A stretch of 64,000 bases of DNA, taken from contig JAJFZO010000896.1 in assembly GCA_021397835.1 (NCBI GenBank), positions 5,310,501 through 5,374,500 on the forward strand, given 5' to 3'. A program made the translations under genes and the position numbers. Position 1 is the stretch's first letter. Every line of letters starts with the position of its first letter. The stretch comes from Moringa oleifera. Lineage: Eukaryota > Streptophyta > Magnoliopsida > Brassicales > Moringaceae. This document shows positions 24,301 through 38,900 of this stretch, piece after piece. Below the pieces are notes generated by a model. It saw nothing but the letters and a program-made list of their open reading frames with translations, was not told the DNA's origin and did no database searches.

Positions 24301-26335
24301 CTGGGAGGCAGCTTTTAGTGTTTGTAGATGCTAGTACCAGTACTCGGAGAGCCCAACAATGGCACCATGATTGTCGCTAGCATTGGTAAATGCCATCGTC
24401 AGCACTAACAGAGGCTCAGTGATACCTCAATAATAGTCGCCGATGCTAGGAGACATCTCCATTAGGTCACCTAATGATAGCCCAATGATCTTCCCTAGTG
24501 CAAGCAAACATGAAGGATAACACTAGGATAGCCCAACGATAGCCTTGTAATAGTTGTTGGCATTGAGAGAGCCTTATGACTATTGTGGGGTACTAATTGG
24601 TACTGGTAAATGTTAATGCTAGCTTTGAAAGAACCTAATGACTGGTCCCATGGTCAGTAGCATTGGAAATGCCCAACAACTACTGCATGGCAGTTGTTGA
24701 CATTGGTAGATGTCAGTGTCAACACTAAGAGAGCTTAGCGATGACTTAACAACTGTTGCTGGCACTGGAAGATGCAAGTGTAAGCATTAGAGAAGCTCAA
24801 TGATGGCCTTACTACAGTGGTTGGCATTGGGAGAGCCCAATAATTGCTGCATGGTAGTTGTTGGTGGTGGCAAACGCTTGCACCAGCTTTAAAGAAACCT
24901 AACAATTGCTTAGCTACTAATGTAGGGCATTTACTCGTATCGACAGATGCTAGTACTAGCACTAGAGGGACCTAGGGATAGCCCAGCTTTAGTAATGGGA
25001 TAGTTGTTGATATCGATAGACGCTTGCGATAGAATTGAAGGAGCCCAGTCACGACTTTATGTAGTCTTAAAAGCCAATAGATGCCAGTGCCAACATCGGG
25101 GGTGCTAATGATGACCCCGTAATAGTCTTCGACATTGGTAAATGCCAGTGCCAATGTTACAAAAGCTCAGCGATGACCTAACAATAGTTGCTAATATTGG
25201 CAATATTAGCACTAAGGAGCCAAATGATTGCCTAGCAGTGGTAATAAGCATTGCAAAAGCCTAACAACTTTTACGGGTAAGTCGTTGATGCTGGTAGATG
25301 TTCGCGCCAGCTTTAGGGCAATCCAATAACTTCTGAGCTACTATTATGAGGTAGTTATGTGTGTTAGGAAATGCCGACACCAATACTAGAGGAACCCAAA
25401 GACTGCTTTACTATTGCTATGGGTTAGTTGCTATTATTAATAGCTGCTAGTGCTACCACAAAGAGAGCCCAATAACTCCCGTTGGACAATCACTAATGCT
25501 AGCAGACATCTTTACTAGGTTTCTCTAGTGATGGCCTAATGGCAATCACTGATGTAGATACACATGAGGGCAAACACTAAAGGAGCCTAACGACGACTAA
25601 GCAATAATGGTCAGTGTTCGAATAGCTCAATAACTACTGCAAGGAATTCCCTAGTGCTGGCAGATGCTAGTGTGAGCTTTGGGGGAAGCCAATGACTGCC
25701 TAGCTACTTTTAAGGTGTAATTGCCGGTGTCAGTAAATGCCAATGCCAGCACTGATGGAGCCTAGTGATGATCCCATGATAGCTTTTGACGTCAAAACAG
25801 CCCAAGGACTATTGTTGGGCAGTCATTGATGCTAACAGTTACCAACATTAACACTAGAAAAGCTCAATGATGACCTAGCAATAGGCATTGCTGCTACTAG
25901 ACATTTGTGTTGGACTTCCCCAACGATGGCCTAGTAGTAGTCAGTGGCGCAATTGGATGAGAGGGCAAGTGCTAGAAGAGTCAAACGATGACTTAGCAGT
26001 AGTTATTGGTGTTAAGAGAGCCTAACGACTATTATGGGAAAATCGCTAATGCTGGCAAACTCTATGCTAGGTTACCCTAGTGATGGTCCAACGGCAGTCT
26101 CTAGCAGCAGTTGGCATTGGGAAAGCCAATGATTAGTGTAGAGAAGTCATTAGTTCTAGCATATGCTTGTGTCAACATTTGGGGAACCTAACAACTACCT
26201 TACTATTGTTATGGGGCAGTTGTTGGTGTTGGCCGACGCAGGCGCCACACGAGGGGAACCTAAGGATTGCCAAGCTATTGATGTGGGATAGTTATTGGTA
26301 TCGATAAATGCTAGTGCTAGTAATAAGGTAGCCTA
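15363..26335. repeat. Satellite A block of macro-repeat copy 1
   Basis: About 11 kb of satellite A in a composite-unit arrangement. The idealised unit is about 470 bp, made of eight modules of roughly 64, 61, 57, 38, 64, 73, 73 and 38 bp. Successive 'agctttgggggaacccaa' modules lie 275-480 bp apart (for example near 22432, 22788, 23250, 23728 and 24198), as single modules are lost or gained. The block is collinear with about 47.4-58.96 kb. It lacks about 0.73 kb present there (join near 16890). No gene, RNA gene or transposon was seen. Its start is cut by the retrotransposon-associated rearrangement. Confidence 0.93.
22430..23040. repeat. Distinctive satellite A module doublet
   Basis: Two adjacent copies, offset about 355 bp, of an unusual composite unit. 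The tag is a run of 'catctccatgatagtc', then 'gatgtctccatgatagtctt' and 'catgactatc', at about 22595-22672 and 22955-23028. The same tag occurs once near 55440 and in diverged form near 37520 and 39860. It is useful as a barcode for tracing which segments of the arrays are copies of each other. Confidence 0.8.
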
Positions 26336-29300
26336 GCGATGGCTCTCTTAGCATGCTCACTGGGCTGTTAATCGAAGGACAGTGACGAGGGTCTAGCTCG
26401 CGTCAAGCGCCCATGGCCTAGCCAGCACACGTGCTGCGATTGCATTCTGAGCCTTCCACCATTATGGTGTTTAATTGGGGCATCCGTGGTTTACCTCTCA
26501 TGCCCACGATCTATGTGACATGGCTTCCTCGGCATGCTTGGTGGGACAACAATGAATGTCTGGCCCGTGTAGGTCACCCACGACATGATTGGTGCCTATT
26601 ATGGGTGCATGTTGGGCCTTCCACCTACGTGATTTCTATTGGGGGCAATATTGGCTTACCTTTCGTGCCCAAGTTTTATGCAATGTGACTCCCTTGGCAC
26701 ACAAGCTGGGTAGTCTATCGAGGGATAGCGACAAGGGTCTAGCTGGCGTGGGGTGCCCATGGCCTAGCTAGTGCACTAGCTATAGTTACACATTATGCCC
26801 TTCATCCATCACATGCTTGCTAGAGGTAGGCATGGCTTACCTCTTGTGCCCATGGTCTGTGTGATAGGGGTTCCTTGGCACACTCGCTAGACAGTCTATT
26901 GAGGGATCACATCAAGGGTCTGACTCACATAAGGCACCCGCAACCTCACAAGGCACTTGCCATGGTTGCATGATGGGCCTTTTAGTTGGGGGTAGCCATG
27001 GTTTGCCTCCTATGACCATGGTTCATGTAACATGGATCCTTTTGCACACTCAATGGGCAGTCCATCGAGAGACAGTGACAAGGGTTTGGCTCGCGTTGGG
27101 CCCTCCACCCAATTTTTCAATTATTGGGAGCAGTCATGGCTTATCTCCCATGTGCATGTTCTGTGCAACATGGATCTTTTGCATTCTCACTAGGCAGTGT
27201 GTGAAGGGATAAGGATGAGGGTTTGGCACAGATAAGGAGCCCATGGCATAAATGGCATGCCCGTTGTGATCGCACGCTAGGCCTTCTACCCAATCTGAGC
27301 TTGCTAGGTGTAACCATGGAGGGCCTCTGTTGTCCATGCTTCATGAGGCACGGCTCCCTTGGCATGCTCATTGGGCAATCTATCGAGGGACAACAATGAG
27401 GATCTAGCTAAAGTAGGGGCGATCATTGCCTGGTTGAAGCATCTGTTGTGGTTGCATGGTAAGCCTTTCGCCCATTCAATGCTTGTAGATGGTAGACGCG
27501 GCTTACCTACCATGCCCACTCTCTGTGCCATGTGGCTTTCTTAGCATGCTCGTTGGGTAGTCTCTCGAGGGATAACGACAAGAGTCTCGTCGACGTGGGC
27601 GTTCATGGCATGAGAGCCTCCTGTGGTTGCATGTTGGGCCTTTCACCCATGTGATGCTTCTTGGGGGCAGTAGTGGCTTGCCTTCCAGGCCATGTTTCAT
27701 GCTGCATTGCTTCTTTGGCACATAAGCTAATTACACTATCAAGAAATAGTGATGAAGGTCTCGCTTGTGTAAGGTGCCCATGGCCTGGCTAGTGCACCTA
27801 TTGCGGCCGTACATTGGGCCCTTCGCCTATCACATGCCTTCTAAAGGTAGGCGTGGCCTTCCTCGTGTGTCCATGGTCTGTGTGACACCGTCCTTCGGCA
27901 TACTCCCTAGGAAGTCTATCAAGTGACAACTATAAGGGTTCAGATCGCATGGGGTAGCCATAACGTGGCTAGCACGCCCACTGTAGTCGCACACTAGGCC
28001 TTCCACCTATCTCCTACCGATTAGTGGTAGTCGTGGCTTGCCTTTCGTGCCCATGCTCTATGCTATGTGTCTCCCTTGGCATGCTCGCCTGACAGTCAAT
28101 CGAGTGATAACGACGAGCGTTTGTCTCGCGTAAGGTGCCAATGATCTGCCTAGAGTGTTTGCTATAACTGCACATTAGGCCCTCAACCATCACGTGCCTC
28201 CTAAAGGCAATCATGGCTTACCTCTGTGCATAAGGTCCCTGTGATTCAAATCCCTTAGCACACTTGCTCGGTATTATATCGAGGGACAATGACGAGGGTC
28301 TGGCTCACGTAAGGCACCCATGGCCTGAGGCACGCTTCTTTTGGTCATAAGCTAGTCCTTCCACCCATGCCGTGTCTACTGGTGGTGGCCATTGCTTACC
28401 TCCCTCGCCCATGGTCTGCCTATCAAGGGATAGTGATCTGGGTCACATAGGGTGCCCATGGCCTAGCTGGCGAACCCTTTGCAGTCCTGCACTCGGCCTT
28501 TGGCTAACGCAGTGCCTATAGTTGACAGCTATGGCTTGCCTCCCGTTCCTATGGTTTGCACAATGTGGCTTCCTTAGCACACCTGTTGGGTAGTCTATTG
28601 AGGAATAACGATGAGGGTCTAGCTCCCATGAGGTACCCATGATTTACCTAGCACGCCTACTATGATCGCAGTTTAGGCTTTCCACCCTTTAGGTGTCTGC
28701 TAGGGGCACCCATTGCTTACCTCCCATGCCTATAGTCTGTGCGAACTTGACGTGGCTCCTTTGGCACGCTCGCTGGGTAGTATATTAATGGATAGCAACA
28801 AGGGTCCAGCTCGTGCGACACGTACATGACCATGCTAGCACGCCTCCTACAGTCACATTTTGGACCTTCCACCCATGTCGTGTCCACTAGGGGCAGCTAT
28901 GGCTTACCTACCATGCCCATGGTCCATATGACGTAGCTACCTTGCCATGCTAGTTAAGGTGTCTATTGAGGGATAATCATGAGGGTCTAGCACGCATGGG
29001 GTGCCTATGGCATTGCTGGCAGTTTTACTACGGTAGCACGCTGGGCCACTCGCCTATGCCGTGCTTTCCAAGGGTGGCCGCAGCTGGCCTCCTATGACCA
29101 TGGTTTATGCAATATGGCTCATTTGGCATACTTGTTGGGCAATTTATTGAGGGACAACAATGAAGGTTTAGCTCACGTGGGGTGCCTATGGCCTACCTGG
29201 TGCACTTGCTATGACTGCACTCTAGGCCTTCTACCCTTATGGTATCTGTCGAGAGCACCTGTTGCTTGCCTCTCATGCCTACAGTTTATGCAATGCGGCT

Positions 29301-31910
29301 CCCTTAGCATGCTCACTGGGCAGTCTTGCGAGGGACAATGACAAGGGTTTAGCCCAGCTAGGGCTCCTAAGGCTTGGAAAGGGCCTGCTATGGCTACATG
29401 TTGGGCCTTTCACCCATGTGATACTTGTTGAGGGTCATGGAGGCTTGCCTTATGTGCGATGTAGCTCTTTTGACACACAGGCTAGGTAGTCTACTAGGGA
29501 ACAATGCACAAGTCTTGCTCATATGGGGCGCTCATGGCCTGGCTGACCCGCCTGTTGCGGCCACATGTTGGGCCCTCTGCCCATCCCATGCCTCCTAAAG
29601 GCATGCGCGGCTTGCCTCTGGTGGCCATGATTCTTGTCACACGGCTCCTTTGACATGCTCGTTAGGAAGTCTTTTAACCAATAATGATGAGGGTTTGGCT
29701 CGCGTGAATGCACATGCCCTGGTTGGCATGCCTATTGCCAAGGCACACTAGGCCTTCCGCCCATCCTATGCTAGTTGAGGGCAGCCATTGCTTGCCTCTC
29801 GTACCCATGTTCCATGCAATGTGACTACCTTGGCACCCTTATTAGGAAGTCTATCAAAGGATGGCGATGAGGATTAGACTCGCTTAGGGCGCCCATTACC
29901 TGCTAGCATGCCTATTGTTGCCATATGTTGGGCCTTTCACCCATGCAATGCCTATTTCGGGTAGCCATGGCTTCCCTACCGTGCCCATGGTCAGTGCGAC
30001 ATGACTCCATTTGCACACTCATTAGGCACTCTATCAAGTAATGGCAATGAGGGTCTAGCTTATGTGGGATGCCCATGACTTCACTTGCGCACTTGCGGTG
30101 GCTACACGTTAGGCCTTACTCCCATTATGTGCCTGTTAGACGCAGTCGTGGCTTACCTCTGTGCACATGGTCCCTGTGATGTGGCTTCCTTGGCATGCAC
30201 ACTGGGAAGTCTATTAAGGGACAATGATAACGGTCTTGCTTGTGTGAGGCACGCATGGCCTGGCTAGCATGCATGCCATGACCGCACGTTGGGCCTTCCA
30301 CCCATGCCGTGCCTAGTGTGGGCAGCTGTGGCTTGCCTCCCATGCCTATGGTCCGTGCGATGTAGCTTCCTCAGCATGCTCACTGGGTAGTCTATAGAGG
30401 GACAATGATGAAAATCTAGCTCAAGTGGGGTGCCCATGGCCTAGTTTGCGTGCCTATTGCGGTCACTTACTAGGCCTTTTGCCCATGTAATGTCTACTAG
30501 TGGCAGTCGTAGCTTGCCTCCCTTGCCCAAGGTTCATGCAACGTAGCTTCCGTAGCACACTGTTTGGGCAATCTATCTAGGGACAACAACAAGAGTCTAG
30601 CCGGTATATGGCGTTTATGGCATGGTTGGTGCCTGCTGTGGCCGCATGTTGGCCTTCCATCTACGCAATGCCTATTAGAGGTAGCAATAACTTGCCTTTC
30701 ATGCCCAAGTTTTGTACGATGTGGCTCCTTTGGCATGCAGGCTAGGCAATCAATCGAGGGACAGCGAGGAGCGTATGGCTCACGTGGGGCACCCATGGCC
30801 TGGCTAGTGTGCCTTTTTTTTCCTCACTTTAGGCCTTCCACCATCAGTTACCTTCTAGAGGGAGGCATGGCTTGCCTTCCGTGCCACTGGTTTGTATGAT
30901 GTAGCTCCCTTGGCACGTTCACTAGGAAGTCTATCAAGGGACAACAACGAGGGTTTGGCTCGCATGGGGTGCCCATGGCTTGGCTTGCACACCTATTGTA
31001 ACCGCACGCTGGGCCTTCCACCCATCCAGTGCTAGTTGAAGGCAGTTATTACTTGCCTCCATGGCCAAGCTCCATGCAACATGGTTCCCTTGGCACGCTT
31101 GTTACACAGTTTATTTAGGGATGATGTCGAGGATCTTGTTCGCTTAAGGCACCCATGGCTTAGCTAGCATGCCAGCTATAGGTACACGTTGGGCCTTCTA
31201 CCCACATGGTGCGTGTTGGGGGTAGTCATGGCTGGCCTCCTGTGCCCACTGTCCATGTAATGCGGCTCCCTTTGCATGCTCAATGGGTAGTCTATTGAGC
31301 GACAGTGATTAGGGTCCGGCTCACGTGGGGTGCACATGACTTGTCGAGTGCGCTTGCTGCGATCGCATGTTAGGCCCTCTACCATTCACGTGCTTGCTAG
31401 AGGCAATCGTGGCTTGCCTCCCATGCCCAAGGTCCTTGAGATGCAACTTCCTTGGTACGCTTACTAGGTAGTCTATCAAGGGGATAACGACAAGGGTGCG
31501 GTTCTTATGGGGTGCCCGTGGCCTAGCTAGCTCACCTCCTACGGTCGCACGTTGGGCCTTCCACCCCTGCCGTGTTTGCTAGGGTCAGCCATGGCTTACC
31601 TCCCCTACCTATGGTTCATGCGACATAACTCCTTTGGCACATTCACTAGGGAGTCTATCAATGGACAATGATGAGGCTTTAGCTCGCGTGAGGTGCCTAT
31701 GGTAACTACATAGTGAGCCTTCTACCCATGGCTTGCTTGTTGGGGGACTCCCATGCCCATGGTCCATGCAAGGTGGCTCCCTTGGCATGCTTGTAGGGTA
31801 GTCTATCAAGAGACAATGACGAGGATCTGGCTCGAGTGAGGCACCTATGGCTTGGCTGGCATGAGAGTTGCGATCGAAGGCTGGGCCTTTCACCCATGCA
31901 GTGCATGCTG
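26336..31910. repeat. Satellite B block of macro-repeat copy 1
   Basis: Tandem monomers of about 180 bp, about 31 of them. Each holds 'gggccttccacccatgc', 'gcagccatggcttgcctccc', 'gcccatggtc', 'tggctcccttggcacgctcg', 'gtctatcgagggacaatgac' and 'gtgcccatggcctggctggc'. Period check: the 'gggccttycaccca' landmark falls at about 29402, 29575, 29750, 29930, 30108, 30290, 30470, 30648, 30830, 31010 and 31190. The sequence is GC-richer than satellite A, with several CCATGG palindromes per monomer. Variant monomers recur at about 1.0-1.4 kb, an irregular higher-order repeat. No gene was seen. Confidence 0.95.
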
Positions 31911-34900
31911 GTGTTATCAAACACTAACAATAATATTAAGGTAACATAGGGACTACTCAACTGTTACTACGGGGCAGTTATAGGAGTCGATAAACACTTC
32001 TGGTAGCATTAAGGGAGTTTAGCGATGACCACATAATAGTCACTGGCATTGGGAGAGCCAAATGACTGTTCTAAAGCTATCGTTGACATTGGTAGATGCT
32101 AGCACCAACATTAAAGGAACTTAGCGGTAACTTAGCTTTATCGAAATCATCACCTTCCTTGCTTCTATTGTAGTTTAATTGTCGGTGTTGGTAGATGACG
32201 GCACCACACTTGGGGAACCTAAAGACTGGTATCAATACACGTTAGTGCTAGCACTGAAGTAGCCCAAACCACAACCCAATGATAGTCGCTATAGCTGGCA
32301 GGCATCTGCATTGGGTTGCCCTAGCGATGGCCCAATAGATGTCATTGGCGCATGAAAATGCGAGGGCAAGCACTAAAGCAGCCCAATGATAGCCTAGCAG
32401 GAGTAGTTGCAATAAAGGGAACCCAATGACTGCTGAGAGGAAGTCTTTTATACTAGCAAATGCTCGTGCAAGCTTTGGAGGAACTCAATGACTACCTAGC
32501 TACCTTTATGATGCAGTTATTGGTGTCAGTGGACACGAGTGCTAACATAAGGGGAGCCTAATGACGTCCTAGTGATAGCCATCGACGTTAGGAGATCCCA
32601 ACAATTACTACTGGGTAGTCGATGACACAATTAGATGCTAGCACCAGTATAAGGGGAGCTTAGCGATGACCGAGCAGTACTCATTAGCACTGGCAAAAAA
32701 TCTTCTCTAGGCACCCTAACGATGGCCTAATGGCAGTTGCTAGCGCAGGTAGATGCAAGGATAAGCACTATAGGAGCTCAACGATGTCCTAGCAGCAGTG
32801 GTCAGCATTGGGAGAGCCTAATGACTGCTACATCATAGTCATTCATGTTAGCAGATGCTCGCACGAGCTTTGGGGGAACCCAATGATTGCCTAACTATTG
32901 CAGTAGGTAAGTCACTGAAGTTGGCAGACGTTAATGCCAACACTAAGGGAACTGAAGGATTACACAGCTATTGCTAACCCTATGACAATCACTAGAGTAA
33001 GGAAAGGCTAATGATTGTAGTTGGCCAGTCGTCGACACTGGTAGATGTTAATGCCAGCACTGAGTGATCCCAACGACAGCCATTAGCGTTGGTCGAATGC
33101 CAGCACTACCTTCTTATTTTTGTAGTAAAATTGTTGGTCTTGTTAAATACTAGCACCAACACTAGGGAGCCCATCGATAACCCCGTTACTAGCATTGGGA
33201 GAGCCTAACAATTGTTACTTGATAATCATTGATGGTGGTAGATGGCAATGTCAGCACTAAAGTAGCTCAGGAATGACCTAGTAATAGTCACTAGCCCTTG
33301 CAAACATTAGTACTATGTTCTCCTAGCAATGGCCTAGCTAGTCATTGGTGCAAGTAAATGCGAAGGTAAGCACTAGAGGAGTGGAACGATAGCCTAGTAA
33401 TAGTAATAGGCACTCAGAGAGACCAATGACTTGTATAGGGACGTCATTGATGCTGCTAGGCGCTTGTGCCAGCTTTGAGGGGACTAACCATTGCCTAGTT
33501 ATAGGTGTTGGCGCGAGGACTAAGGGAACGTAAGCGTTGCCCTACTATGACTATGAGGAAGCTGCTGATGTTAATAAATGCCAATGCTAGCATCGAGGTA
33601 GCCTAACGGTGACCCAGTGACATTTACATGCATCAAGAAAGCCTTACAACTATTTATAGGCAGTTGTTGACATTGGCATACATTTGCACTAAGTTCCCCA
33701 GAGATGGGCCAATTGACCATTACTGGCACAAAAAACGCAAGGGCAAGCACTTAAATAGCCCAACGACGGGCTAGCAGTAGTAGTTGGCATCGGGAAAGCC
33801 CAAAGACAACTACGAGGAAGTTGCTTATGCTCGTAGATGCTCGCTCTAGCTTTGGGTGAACCTAATAAATGTCTAGTTACCTCTGTAGTGCAATTGTTGG
33901 TGTCGATAGATGCTAGTGCTGGCATCGATGGAGTGTAACGATTGTTGCTGAAAGTTATTAGCACTAGGAAAGTGCAACAACTACTGCTGGTTAGTCATTA
34001 AAGCTAGTAGATGCTTGCAGCAGCACAAGGGAAGATTAGCAATGACCTAACGATAGTCCCTAGCACTAGAAGACATTTGCACTAAGTACCCCAACGATGG
34101 CTCAACAACAGTCATTGGTGCAGGTAGACTTGAGGACAAGCACTGTGGGAGCTCAATGACTACCGTAGGGCCATTGTTGGTGTTGACAGATGCTCGGGCT
34201 GGCTTTGGAGGAACCCAGGAATTGCTAAGCTATTACTGCACAGTAGCTCTTAGCACTAATAGATGCTAGTACTAGCACCAGGGGAGCCAAGGGACTACTC
34301 TATGATGGTCATTGGCTAAAGAGAGCCCAATAATTATAGCTAGGTAATCGGTGATGCTTGTAGATCCTAGTGCAAACACTATAGGATCTTAGCGATAACT
34401 TAGTGGCAATAGTTGCAGCTGGCCAACATATGTACTGGTTCCTTTAATGATGGTCCAACGACAATTGCTAGTGTAGGTAGACGTGACTGTAAACACTAGA
34501 CGAGCCCAACGACAACCTTGCAGAAATAGTTGGCATTGGGAGAGCCCAACAATGACTGTGAGAGATCCGTTAGTGTTGGCAAATACTTATGCCAGCTTTA
34601 GGGGAACCTAACTATTTTCCAACTGTTTTTGTGATGCAGTTTGTAGTGTAGGTAAATGCTAGAGCCAGCACCAGAGGAGCCTAGCGACAGCCCCATCATA
34701 GTTGCTAGCGTTGAGAGACCTCAACAACTTCTGCTAGGCAATCGCTAATGCTAGTAGATGGCTAAGCCAGCATTAGAGCAGCTCAGTAATGACCTAGAGT
34801 CAATCACTCACACTGGCAAACAACAGCACTAAGTTCTCCTAGTCATGGCCAAGCAGTTATTACTGGCGTACGTAGACATAGGGGTAAGCACACAAGGGGC

Positions 34901-35989
34901 CAACTGATGGCCTAGCAGTAGTAGTAAGCACTAAGAGAGCCTAACAAATTTTGTGAGGATGTTGCTTATGGAAGTGAACTTTCGCTCTAGCTTTGAGGGA
35001 ACTCAACGATTGCCCATCTATTGTTATGGGGTAGTTATAGGTGTTAGCACACATTGGCGCCAACACTAAAGGAACCCAAGGATTGCTTAGCTATTGCCAC
35101 GAGTCAGTTGTTGGTGTTGATAGACAGTAATGCTAGCACCGAGGAGCATAAGAACAACTTAATTACAGCCGCTGGCATTGAGAAGGCCTAACCACTACTG
35201 TTGGGTCATCATTGGTGTTGGTAGATGCTAGTATTAACACTACGAGAGCTTAGTGATAACCTAGTGGCAGTCGTTGACACTACCAACATCTATATTAGAT
35301 TGTCCCAATAATGGTTGAAAGACAATCACTGGCACAAGCAGACGCGAGGTTAAGCACTAGAAGAGCCCAATGATGGCCTAACAGTAGTTATTAGCACTAG
35401 AAGAACCTAACGGCAGCTGCGAAAAAGTTACAGGTGTTAGTAAATGCACGCACCAACTTTGGGGAAACCCTACGACTGCCTAGATACTACCATAGGGCAG
35501 TCACTGATGTTGCTTGACGTTTGCGCTAGCATTAAAGGAATTAAGGGACTTACCAACAATTATTATGGGAAAGTTGCTGGTGTTGATAGACACTAGTGCC
35601 AGCAATAGGAGAGCTTGGCGACGACCCCAACAACTAATGCTGAGTAGTCATTGGCGCTGGTAAAGGCAGTGCCTGCACTAAGGGAGCTAAGCAATGACGA
35701 CCCAATGATAGTCATAAGTGTTGGGAGAGACCTATCACTGTTGCTGGGCAGTCATTGGCCTTGGCGAACATCTGCACAAGGTTCTTCAAGCGATGGCCAA
35801 GCGATAATCACACGAAAAGGCAAATGCAAAGACAAGCATTAGAGGAGCCCAACGAGGGCCTGGCAGTTGTAGTAGGTATTGAAAGAGCCTAACAACTATT
35901 ACAGGGAAGTTGCTGATATTGGCAGACAATTAGCCAACCTTGGTAGAAGCCAATGACTAACCAGTTGGTAATTGATGTTAGTGAATGTG

Positions 35990-38900
35990 AGCGCATACTC
36001 TCGGGGAATAAGGGACTGCCTAGCTATTACTATGAGGTAGTTTCTAGTGTTGATAAATGCCAATTCTATCGTCTAGTGAGCCTAGCGATGACCCTATGAC
36101 AGTCACGGGCATTGGGAGAGCCCAATGACTAAGTTGAGTAGTCGTTGACATTAGTTACAGCCAGCGCCTCCACAAGAGTAACTCAATAATTACCAATGAT
36201 ATTCGTTGGTGCTAGTAGACACCTACACTTGGTTCCCTTAGCGATGGCCTAATGATAACCGCTAGCACAAGAAATTGTGAAGGCAATCACTAGAGGAGCC
36301 CAATAACGGCCTAATAGTAATAGTTGGCATTGGGAAAGCCTAACGATTGTTGCGAGATAGTCGTTAGAGCTAGTAAATGCTAGCACTAGCTTTAAGGGAA
36401 CTTAACAACTGCCTAGCTACTACTACAGCATAGTTGCTGTTATTGGCAAACACTGGTGTCAACATTAGGGGAACCCAAGGATTGCCTAGCTATTGCTACA
36501 AGGCAATTCTTAGTGTCAATAGATGTTAATGCCAGCATTGGAAAAGCTAGATGATGGCCTTACTGCAATAGTTGGCGCTGAAAGAGCCCAACAATTACTA
36601 TGGGAAACGCAAATGCCAGCTTTTGGGGAACCTAAACGACTGCCCTTTTACGACTTCATGGTAGTTGCTGCTACTAGTAAACGCTAGTGCCAGCCCCAAG
36701 GGTGCCCAAGGATGGCCCCACGACTGTCGTTGATGTTGTGAGACCCTAACAACCACTGCTAGGTAGTCACTTGCATTGTTTAAGGCAAGCATAGCACTAG
36801 AGGAGCTCAGCAATGATAATTTGTTGATAGTCATAGGTGTTGGGAAAGCTTTGTGACTGCTATTGAACAATCACTGGAGGTAGCAAACATCTGCATAAGG
36901 TTCCCCTAATGATGGCCAAGGGGCAGTTGCAAGCAAATTGAGATGCGAAGGCAAGCACTAGAAGAGCCCAACAACAACCTAGCAGCTCTAGTGGTATTAG
37001 GAGAGCTTAACAATTATTGCGAGGAAGTTATTAGTGCTGGCAAACGCTAACACCAGCCCTAAAAGGGCCAGGGATAGCCCCATAATAGTAGCAGGCATTA
37101 TGAGAGCCCAACGATTGTTGCTAGGCAGTCGTTGGCACTGTTTGAGGCTAATGCAACACTAAAGGGCTCAACGATGACTCCATGGTGGTTACTAGTGCTG
37201 GCAGACATTTGAGATGGGTTCCCTAACGATAGCCCAACCATAGTTGCTAGCATCGATAGATGCAACGGCAAGGACTTGCAGAGTAGAAATGATAACCTAA
37301 TAGCAGTTATTGGCACTAAAAGAGCCCAATGACTACTATAGGAAAGTCACTGCCACTTTGTAGGAACCTAATGACTGCCCAGCTACTATTGCGAGGTAGC
37401 TACTGGTGTTGGCAATCAATAATGCCAGCGCTAGGGGATCCTAGGGACTGCCCAACTACTTCTTTAGGGTAGTTGTTGGTGTTGATAAATGCTAATGCTA
37501 ACATTGGGGGAGCCCAGTGATATCTTTATGACAGTCGCTTGCGTTAAAAAGCCCAATGACGTCTTCATGATAATCTCCATAATAGTCGCTGTTTGAGGCC
37601 AGTGCTAGCATTAGGGGAGCTCAGCAATCATCTAATGGTAATCGCTGGTTTTGATAGACATTTTTCTTGAGTTCCCCTAATGATAGCTGAACAGTTATTA
37701 CTAGCACAAGTAGATATGAGGATAACTACTTGAAAAGCCCAATAACGACCTTACAGTAGTAATTAGCACTAAGACAGCCAAATGATTATTGCAACGAAGT
37801 CGCAAGTATGGGTAGATGCTGGCACCAACTTATGGGGAACCTAATGATGTCCAAGCTACTACTCTAGGGCAGTTGTTCGTGTTGGTAGAAGCCAACGGTA
37901 ACATTAGGGGAGCTCAGCGATGACCTAATGGCACTTATTGACGCTAGTAGAAATCTGCACTAGGTTCCCCCATTGATGGGTTAACGGACATCACTGGCAT
38001 AGGTAGACGCGAGAATAAGCACAAAGAGAGTCCAATGAATGGAGGGAAAGCCATTGGTGGGGGGAGATGCTAGAGTCAACTTTGAGGGAACCTAATAAGT
38101 ACCCTACAACTGCTATTGGGCAGTTGCTAGAGTCGATAAATGCTAGCGCGAGTACTAAGGGCATTTAGGGACTGCCTAAGCATTACTGTGTGATAGTTGT
38201 TCGTATTGGCAAAGGCTAATACCAACCCCAACAGAACCAATGGACTACCCCACTATTACTACGAGGTAGTTACTGGTGTTAATAGCTGCTAATGCTAGCA
38301 TTAGGGGAACCCAGCAATGATCTCATGATAGTCGTTAGAGTTGGGAGAGCCTAACGACTCCTCTTGGGTAGTCATTGGCACTAGTAGATGCCAGTACCAA
38401 TGCTAAGGGAACCAAGAGACGAACCAATGGCGATCATTGGCATTGGAAAACATGTGCACTAGGTTTCCCAAGCGATGGCCAAATGGTGGTTAATCACACA
38501 GGTAGACATTAAGGCAAGCCCCATTAATGGCCTAGTAACTATAGTGGTTATTGGGAGAGCCTAATGACTATTGCAAGGATGTTACCAGCGCTAGAAGAAG
38601 CTTATACTAGCTTTGGTGGAACCTAATTGTAGCCCAACTACTATTATTTAGTAATTGCTAGTGTTGTTAGGCGCTAGCACCAACGTTAGGGGAACCGAAG
38701 GACTGCCCAACTATTACTATGACGGACTTGTTGGTGTCGATAAATGCCAGTTCTAGCATCGGAGAGCTCAGCGACTCCTCCTAATAATCGTCGACATTGA
38801 GAGAGCACAATGATTGCTGCTTGGTAGTCATTAATGTTGGTAGAAGCCAACACCAGCAAGAAAGGTGCTCAGTGATGACCTAATAGCACTCGTCGATATT

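Noticed and set aside
15363..26335. CRISPR-like regular repeats.
   Set aside because: Repeats are degenerate and contiguous without unique spacers, and the retroelement is of plant type.
26336..31910. Calling satellite B the functional centromere repeat.
   Set aside because: Monomer length is suggestive only. No CENH3 data, abundance or chromosomal position can be derived from this window.
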